DNA from: Methanocellales archaeon
GTDB lineage: Archaea; Halobacteriota; UBA148
Assembly (NCBI GenBank): GCA_013415795.1
Contig: JAAEEL010000065.1
Coordinates: 1 to 5,041 of the forward strand
Length of the DNA: 5,041 nt
Direction: 5' to 3'
Shown here one piece after another: positions 1 to 3,593 of this stretch (position 1 is the first letter of the stretch; each line of letters begins with the position of its first letter). The notes under the pieces are model-generated. The model had not been told where the DNA came from. It saw only the letters and a program-made list of their open reading frames with translations, and did no database searches. Position numbers and translations under genes: made by a program.

Positions 1-299
1 CTATCTCAGCTCCATTAAACAAAGCATTTTTTCTAATAACAGAATGGTTAAAATCCAGATTATTTTTAATTTTCATACCCGAAAAATCGACTTCAAGTAA
101 TATTGCACCTTCAAAATTAAAATCTTCTTTGCTGACTTTTTCTTCAACTTTCTTCTTTTTTAACTCGTTTATTTTCTTAAACTCTTCACTTGATTCATCT
201 TCCGGGAGATCGACATGAAGTATGCAAAACTCCGAGTTCTTCTGACTCTCCTCCTTACAGTTCTCTCCATTGCGGAATTTGTATCCGCATTTTTCCATT
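1..299 (-). CDS. Pentapeptide-repeat protein, N-terminal part (cut by window edge)
   Basis: An open frame starts at the ATG at 299-297 and runs off the left edge after 99 codons with no stop. Residues 4-28 hold a C-x9-C-x10-C-x2-H pattern (C4, C14, C25, H28), which looks like a small zinc-binding knuckle. Residues 29-58 are strongly charged (Glu/Lys) and probably helical. From about residue 59 the sequence falls into five-residue steps with Phe/Leu/Ile centres and small residues (for example FNFEGA, VDFSGM, LDFNHS, ALFNGAEI), as in the right-handed quadrilateral beta-helix of pentapeptide-repeat proteins. The role of such proteins is generally unknown. Some mimic DNA and bind gyrase, but nothing here points to that. 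There is no signal peptide, so it is probably cytoplasmic. A weak purine-rich site (GGGACGG) lies just upstream. It diverges from the DUF434 gene. The family call is good; the zinc site is inferred from spacing alone. Confidence 0.8.
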
Positions 300-444
300 T
301 TGTTACCGTCCCTAGGATTTCATTACAATAAAGCGATAAATTGCACTTAAATTTTTATATTTTATATTAGTTTATATGATATGAAACATTTTCCATCACA
401 ATATATGAGGTTTTTTATGTCTAACAAGAAGAAATGGTTATTCA
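300..444. promoter_or_regulatory. Divergent A/T-rich promoter region
   Basis: This spacer separates two divergently transcribed genes. On the plus strand a TATA-like TTTATAT at 371-377 would place transcription start near 400, just before the GAGG at 407-410. On the minus strand the A/T block around 350-360 (reading AATATAAAAA) would give a start near 330 and a leader of roughly 30 bases for the pentapeptide-repeat gene. Positions are inferred from usual archaeal TATA-to-start spacing. No operator-like inverted repeat stands out. Confidence 0.4.
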
Positions 445-467
445 ATGAGGTTGCTCAAAAATCTTGA
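417..467 (+). CDS. Candidate 16-codon upstream ORF (possible leader peptide)
   Basis: ATG at 417 opens a 16-codon frame (begins MSNKKKWLF, ends with TGA at 465-467). It overlaps the first 23 bases of the DUF434 gene in another frame. It has a better ribosome binding site (GAGGT at 407-411, about five bases before the ATG) than the DUF434 ATG at 445, where only a weak GAAG-like stretch is present. It may couple translation into the downstream gene by termination and re-initiation. Alternatively, it is the true N-terminus of the downstream protein separated by an indel. No homology is recognised and it could be chance. Confidence 0.3.
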   Translation: MSNKKKWLFNEVAQKS

Positions 468-1095
468 AAATCCTGCCAGAGATGTACGATCTCTACTGGA
501 TCGGGGGTATCCTTCAACAAGTGTCATTAGGTTTGTAAGTAACCACTATAAACTTTCGATCTCAGAGAGACATTTGATAACCAGGGCAGTGCTACCCTCA
601 AGCATTGCACAAAAACGTAGATATAAGAGGATAGGATGTAATGAAATTAAGGGCTTAGAAGTAATAATAGACGGATACAACGTCTTAATCACCACAGAAA
701 GCGTATTAGATCAAGAGATCGTTTTATGCGATGATGGTTTTATCAGAGATATAAAAGGTGTTTTTGGTAAATACAAAAAGACCGAAGCTACTGATATCGC
801 TCTCGCCGAGATATTAACCCTGTTATCTAAAAGCTCTCCTTCTATTGTTCTATTCCTCTTTGATTCACAGGTCAGCAAGAGCAGAGAACTAGCAAGATAT
901 GTTAAAGAAAAGCTAGCTCAGTTTGGGCTAGAGGGCAACACAGAAACACTAAAGAGTGTTGATCAAAAGCTGAAGACTTGTAAAGCGGTGGTGGCTACGA
1001 GTGATGGGGGCATTATTGACTCCGTAGATTCGATAGTTGACATACCTAAATGTATCATGAAAAATCTTAGAACAACTCCATTACAAATTAAGTAG
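445..1095 (+). CDS. DUF434/DUF5616 protein, probable PIN/NYN-like nuclease
   Basis: This 216-residue protein matches the two-part archaeal DUF434-DUF5616 architecture as I know it. Residues about 10-50 carry the DUF434 signature (ARD-x-R-x-LLDRGYP, then NHYKLS-x-x-ERH-x-x-x-RAV), which is basic and helical. Residues about 70-205 form the DUF5616 part: strand then IIDGYNVLIT (D76, N79), CDDGFIRD (D96, D97, D102), a hydrophobic strand ending in FDS (D140), and VVATSDGGIID (S186, D187). A DGYN motif after the first strand plus late Asp residues and a TSDGG turn is the layout of PIN/NYN ribonuclease folds, so an RNA-cleaving role is inferred but untested. No signal peptide is present, so it is probably cytoplasmic. 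The start at 445 has only a weak ribosome binding site; the in-frame region upstream has a stop at 406-408. Length appears complete. A T7 run follows 16 bases after the stop. Confidence 0.85.
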   Translation: MRLLKNLENPARDVRSLLDRGYPSTSVIRFVSNHYKLSISERHLITRAVLPSSIAQKRRYKRIGCNEIKGLEVIIDGYNVLITTESVLDQEIVLCDDGFIRDIKGVFGKYKKTEATDIALAEILTLLSKSSPSIVLFLFDSQVSKSRELARYVKEKLAQFGLEGNTETLKSVDQKLKTCKAVVATSDGGIIDSVDSIVDIPKCIMKNLRTTPLQIK

Positions 1096-1111
1096 TTAAG
1101 AATAAATATAG

Positions 1112-1118
1112 TTTTTTT
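1112..1118 (+). terminator. Oligo-T terminator candidate after the DUF434 gene
   Basis: Seven consecutive T bases lie 16 bases downstream of the DUF434 stop codon. Archaeal RNA polymerase commonly stops at oligo-T runs without a required hairpin, and none is seen here. The call is inferred from sequence and position. Confidence 0.4.
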
Positions 1119-1208
1119 ATTGAATTATAAAAATAAGAAACACAAAGAACTATTCAAAATTTACGTTAAATATCACAAATCTGAGCTAAAAAACTTTAAC
1201 CAATCCTA

Positions 1209-1248
1209 TTATATATGTATACATCATAAGGAATATTATAAAAAGGTC
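1209..1248 (+). promoter_or_regulatory. TATA-like box and ribosome binding site for the rhodanese lipoprotein
   Basis: TTATATAT at 1209-1216 lies about 43 bases ahead of the ATG at 1255. The implied start is near 1238, leaving a short leader that contains AAAGGTC (1242-1248) with usual spacing to the ATG. This supports 1255 as the start rather than the in-frame TTG at 1120. A 10-bp palindrome (1215-1224) overlaps the box edge but is too short and A/T-rich to call an operator. Confidence 0.45.
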
Positions 1249-1254
1249 AAAACC

Positions 1255-2061
1255 ATGAAATGTAAAATTGCTTTGGTTTTGATGTTAGTATTGAGCTTAC
1301 TAATCGTAACTTTTTCAGGATGTGTCAAAGAGGGGGCCATTCCACCTCCAGTACCTACGCCTACACCAACCCCAAAAACTACGCCTACACCAACCCCAAA
1401 ACCTACGCCTATCCCTACACCAACACTAACACCTTTACCAAATCCCAAATACGTAGCTGGTGATATAGTCGCGGAAGGGCCAACCGATCAAGACGGTTTG
1501 CCAACCATAGTTTCTTATGATAAGAACACCGACCAGTATGAAGTCAGTTTCATCTTTAAAAACGAAGATGGAAACTGGGGACACTTTTTAAATGAAAGCA
1601 CAGACTGGCATGATAGAGAATATGTTGAGGGACACTGTACAGTGGTAATCGCTAATGTGGACCTGTCTTCCATAACTATCGAAGAACAAAAAATTTCACC
1701 CGTACCTACATCCAAAACAACACAGGCAACTGCATCTTTTTTAACAATTTCTCCCAGTGAAGCTAAGCAACTCATCGATTCTAATCCTGACATCGTAATA
1801 CTGGATGTTAGAACTTTTGGGGAGTTTTATCAAGAAGGTCATCTAAAGGATGCAATTAACATCCCAATTGACGAGTTGCCAGAAAGGGTAGGAGAACTTG
1901 ACAAAAATGAGGATACAATCGTCTATTGTAAAAGTGGCTTCAGAGGCGCACAAGCAAGTCAGATTCTCGCTGATAATGGCTTCACCAAGGTCTACAATAT
2001 AGATGGCGGGTTTGACGCATGGAAACTTAAAGGCTTTCCGATAGTAATGTCAAATACCTAA
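1255..2061 (+). CDS. Surface lipoprotein with C-terminal rhodanese domain
   Basis: A 268-residue exported protein. Residues 1-23 are a lipoprotein signal: short basic start, hydrophobic stretch, then TFSG|C with Cys23 as the lipidated residue. Residues about 31-64 are a Pro/Thr stalk. Residues about 66-140 form a domain I cannot name (AGDIVAEGP, then VSYDKNTDQYEVSFIFKN, then DGNWGHFL, then DREYVEGH), predicted beta-rich; I recall similar segments in other methanogen surface proteins. Residues about 164-262 are a complete rhodanese domain with LDVR (184), a conserved E190, EGH (194-196), the loop C225-K-S-G-F-R230 with catalytic Cys225, and the closing GGF-x-AW (251-256). Rhodaneses carry sulfur as a Cys persulfide; here it would act outside the membrane. 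The frame stays open upstream to a TTG at 1120, but those 45 residues are Lys/Tyr-rich and lack a signal, so ATG 1255 is chosen. A second lipoprotein with a related leader follows. Confidence 0.9.
   Translation: MKCKIALVLMLVLSLLIVTFSGCVKEGAIPPPVPTPTPTPKTTPTPTPKPTPIPTPTLTPLPNPKYVAGDIVAEGPTDQDGLPTIVSYDKNTDQYEVSFIFKNEDGNWGHFLNESTDWHDREYVEGHCTVVIANVDLSSITIEEQKISPVPTSKTTQATASFLTISPSEAKQLIDSNPDIVILDVRTFGEFYQEGHLKDAINIPIDELPERVGELDKNEDTIVYCKSGFRGAQASQILADNGFTKVYNIDGGFDAWKLKGFPIVMSNT
1355..1410 (+). repeat. 24-bp tandem repeat in the Pro/Thr linker
   Basis: Two copies of a 24-base unit (1355-1378 and 1379-1402) differ only at the last base, and the first eight bases of a third copy follow at 1403-1410. 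The unit encodes eight residues of the Pro/Thr linker. It is in frame, so copy-number change by slippage would alter stalk length without breaking the gene. Confidence 0.85.
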
Positions 2062-2231
2062 AACTTGATAAATTAAAAATCTGATACCAACTTACGATGC
2101 AATCGCAAGAATTATCTAAGCTAGAATCAATGAAATTCTCAGAAAAAGTACAAGTAATCACATCAATATTTAAGCTAATTACATCATATGGCAATTTTAT
2201 ATCATTATGGGCATTGAATAAGTAGAAAAAA
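2062..2231 (+). promoter_or_regulatory. Spacer with TATA-like box before the second lipoprotein
   Basis: The A/T-rich spacer between the two lipoprotein genes contains TTTATAT at 2196-2202. Usual archaeal spacing puts transcription start near 2225, about seven bases before the ATG at 2232. There is no clear ribosome binding site (only AGTAGAAAAAA), which fits a leaderless or nearly leaderless message. The same stretch holds an open 42-codon frame listed separately. Confidence 0.35.
2097..2225 (+). CDS. Candidate 42-residue small protein
   Basis: ATG at 2097 opens a 42-codon frame ending at TAG 2223-2225, six bases before the ATG of the second lipoprotein. Residues 1-17 are polar and charged (begins MQSQELSKLES). 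Residues about 18-41 are hydrophobic with few charges (VQVITSIFKLIT, then GNFISLWAL), so it could be a membrane or amphipathic peptide. The six-base gap would suit translational coupling. Against it: no ribosome binding site, no recognised relatives, and a TATA-like box inside it. In DNA this A/T-rich, an open frame this long can occur by chance. Confidence 0.25.
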   Translation: MQSQELSKLESMKFSEKVQVITSIFKLITSYGNFISLWALNK

Positions 2232-2765
2232 ATGAAATGGAAAATTAGCTTGATTTTTATTTTAGCATTATGTTTGCTAATACTAACTTTTTCAGGATGT
2301 GTCGAGGATGAGCCAGTAATGTCAACCCAGTCCATAGAATCAAGAGTTGTGGGCGCTCCAACGCCTATATCCAAGCCCGCATCTATACCTGTCTCTAACC
2401 ATCAACACATACAACAGCCATTACCTACAACTAATTCTACGCAAGCTCAAGGAGAATATAATTTAGATTTAGTCACAATAAACCTCTCAGGAGAGGGAAC
2501 ATTCATCACACCACCATTTCAGCTCGAAAGTGGCACATATATATTTAGGATGAAGAATGACGGATCATCTAATTTTACGGTTTTACTCGTAAATGCTAAG
2601 CACGTCGAGTGGTGCGGCTGTTATGAATATATAACTGCCGTTCCCGTGGATACACTTGGTACTTTTGACGGAATTAAAGCAGTAAAAATACCGGATTTTG
2701 GAGATTACGTTTTAGATATAGATTCAGAAGAAGGCCAGTGGTCTATAATCATTGAAAAAACATGA
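2232..2765 (+). CDS. Surface lipoprotein with predicted beta-sandwich domain
   Basis: A 177-residue protein with a lipoprotein signal at residues 1-23 (basic start, hydrophobic core, TFSG|C, Cys23). A low-complexity Pro/Ser/Thr/Gln linker covers about 28-74. The rest, about 77-175, reads as alternating beta strands: INLSGEGTFITPPFQLESG, YIFRMKNDGSSNFTVLLVN, a turn with W-C-G-C (Cys128, Cys130), GTFDGIKAVKIPDFGDYVLDI, and a final EGQWSIIIE. This pattern resembles small extracellular beta-sandwich domains common in archaeal and bacterial surface proteins, where G-x-Y-x-F, DGSSNF and DYVLDI-type strands recur. No enzyme motif is seen, so binding or structural roles are more likely. The leader closely matches that of the upstream rhodanese lipoprotein at DNA level. 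Lipoprotein status is firm; function is unknown. Confidence 0.85.
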   Translation: MKWKISLIFILALCLLILTFSGCVEDEPVMSTQSIESRVVGAPTPISKPASIPVSNHQHIQQPLPTTNSTQAQGEYNLDLVTINLSGEGTFITPPFQLESGTYIFRMKNDGSSNFTVLLVNAKHVEWCGCYEYITAVPVDTLGTFDGIKAVKIPDFGDYVLDIDSEEGQWSIIIEKT

Positions 2766-2779
2766 TTAGATAACCCCTA

Positions 2780-2785
2780 TTTTTT
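2780..2785 (+). terminator. Oligo-T terminator candidate after the second lipoprotein
   Basis: Six T bases begin 14 bases after the TGA stop, following a short C run. This suits an archaeal oligo-T stop. No stable hairpin is seen, so the call rests on the T run and its place at a convergent gene boundary. Confidence 0.35.
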
Positions 2786-2834
2786 GCCCGAGACATTTAT
2801 AAATAAGCTATCAACAAGAATCGAAAATAAACAT

Positions 2835-2874
2835 ATATTTTACTATCATAAAAAATATTTTACTATCATAAAAA
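2835..2874. repeat. Perfect 20-bp tandem duplication
   Basis: Bases 2835-2854 and 2855-2874 are identical, directly adjacent copies. The unit has ACTATCATA flanked by A/T. Read on the minus strand each copy starts with five T bases (six in the copy reached first, from 2875), so after the AbrB-type gene the pair supplies two T-runs and may serve as a doubled terminator. It sits between convergent genes. There are only two copies and no spacers. Confidence 0.85.
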
Positions 2875-2912
2875 ACAAAATCATCCTTTCAAAAAGATGC
2901 CCCTTAGCCGAT

Positions 2913-3113
2913 CTAATATTCCAGAGATGGACCATCTGATATACTTACTTTTATCCTAGTGTTCTCGTCCCATCCGAAGCCCCTCACGATGTCCATAGGC
3001 AAAGTTACCATATAGGAAGATCCAACCTTCAGAATTTTTCTATCTTGCTCAGTTGTTTTATTGTCTTCTAATTTAGTTCCTATTATGGCTACATTTTTGA
3101 TAAATTTTTTCAA
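2913..3113 (-). CDS. AbrB/SpoVT-type small DNA-binding regulator
   Basis: A 66-residue protein. Residues about 25-62 match the swapped-hairpin AbrB fold: RKILKVGSSYMVTLP (basic strand then LP), DIVRGFGWDENTRIKVSISDG (helix, G-W turn, final strand). These proteins dimerise and bind DNA as transcription regulators or antitoxins; the VGSSYMVTLP form also resembles the N-terminal domain of archaeal PhoU-like regulators. Residues 1-24 form a polar lead-in of unknown role. The frame has no ATG before Met35, which lies inside the domain, so TTG at 3113-3111 is the likely start. A TATA box at 3152-3147 puts the message start about 10 bases upstream, consistent with the missing ribosome binding site. 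No toxin gene is adjacent: downstream is the 20-bp repeat, upstream non-coding DNA. It appears to be an orphan. Confidence 0.75.
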   Translation of the reverse strand: MKKFIKNVAIIGTKLEDNKTTEQDRKILKVGSSYMVTLPMDIVRGFGWDENTRIKVSISDGPSLEY

Positions 3114-3143
3114 TACTGTTAGTTGAATTTTTAGTTTTTTTTG

Positions 3144-3157
3144 CCTTTTATAAGTTC
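3144..3157 (-). promoter_or_regulatory. TATA box for the AbrB-type gene
   Basis: Read on the minus strand this is AACTTATAAAAGGC, a strong archaeal TATA match. Usual spacing places transcription start near 3123, about 10 bases before the TTG start at 3113. The message would be nearly leaderless, which explains why no Shine-Dalgarno site is seen. Confidence 0.5.
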
Positions 3158-3405
3158 ATTTTATCACTTTTTACAAACGGATATTTCGCCTAACTACTTA
3201 TATCCGAACTCTCTCATAAAAAGATTCTTACTATCGTCTTACCACCTATCTTCGACTTTGTTGGCTTTAGTTTTTCTCATTTGTCACCACATTCTACCAC
3301 AAAGGACTAATACTAAACTACCTCTCTCAGAAAAACCTTTCATATACATCTTTCTGTTTGCTTATAATCGTGTGTTTTGGGTTTTTGTTTGGTTTTATTT
3401 GGAGG
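3158..3405. other. Gene-poor, pyrimidine-skewed stretch
   Basis: No convincing gene is seen on either strand. The plus strand is strongly T/C-rich, so the minus strand is purine-rich, as coding strands often are in A/T-rich archaea. Minus-strand frames are short and broken, for example a 13-codon frame starting near 3282 with GGTGA just before it. This may be decayed coding DNA continuing from the remnant at 3406-3593, or simply spacer. Nothing recognisable as RNA was found. Confidence 0.35.
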
Positions 3406-3593
3406 CTATACCCAATCTTTCAGATCCTCCAATCTGACCAGCCATTTCTGGCTCAGCTTCAAAATCGGGATGTTCTTCTTTTTGAGATTGTCCTTCAGGC
3501 TTTGAGTTGAGCAGCCCAATTGAAATCTATCTCAATTGCCAACTCCATTGCTGCAATATCTATGAGGGATAGAAAGCCTGCATCAAGAGCCAC
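3406..3593 (-). pseudogene. Frameshifted remnant of an excisionase-like DNA-binding protein
   Basis: Two minus-strand frames join into one plausible protein. From 3593 the first reads ...SLIDIAAMELAIEID before an early TGA at 3497-3495. A second frame, open from 3531 to TAG at 3408-3406, reads ...FQLGCSTQSLKDNL, then KKKNIPILKLSQK, then WLVRLEDLKDWV. The second part looks like the excisionase/MerR-like winged-helix pattern: recognition helix, IP-x-x-K-x-S turn, then KW-x-VR-x-EDL-x-x-W. A one-base loss in the T run near 3523-3525 would explain the break. A GTG at 3593-3591 overlaps the end of the DUF2202 gene and is a possible start. Alternatively, an intact 37-residue protein could start at TTG 3519. 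The domain call rests on pattern recognition only. Confidence 0.45.

Noticed and set aside
1215..1224. 10-bp palindrome ATGTATACAT as an operator
   Set aside because: Short A/T-rich palindromes are expected by chance here and no second copy is seen elsewhere in the window.
1120..1254. In-frame 45-codon extension of the rhodanese lipoprotein from a TTG
   Set aside because: The extension is Lys/Tyr-rich and would bury the lipoprotein signal; ATG 1255 has a ribosome binding site and a TATA box at proper distance.
1236..1448. Minus-strand Gly/Val-rich frame
   Set aside because: It is the mirror of the Pro/Thr linker codons and the signal peptide of the plus-strand lipoprotein.
1515..1793. Minus-strand frame opposite the rhodanese lipoprotein
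   Set aside because: It overlaps well-supported coding DNA entirely and shows no domain or signal of its own.
2027..2374. Minus-strand 115-codon frame across the lipoprotein spacer
   Set aside because: It covers the start of the second lipoprotein antisense, has mixed low-complexity content and no recognisable motif.
2835..2874. Possible CRISPR repeats
   Set aside because: The two 20-bp units abut with no spacer, there are only two, and no cas gene is present.
3141..3437. Plus-strand open frame of 98 codons rich in Phe, Leu, Tyr and Ser
   Set aside because: It starts at TTG without a ribosome binding site, its composition is what pyrimidine-rich DNA gives by default, and it runs over the minus-strand TATA box and the better-supported minus-strand remnant.
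3440..3453. Short hairpin AGCCA-TTTC-TGGCT as a terminator
   Set aside because: It lies inside the coding pattern of the minus-strand remnant, the stem is only five pairs, and no T run follows.
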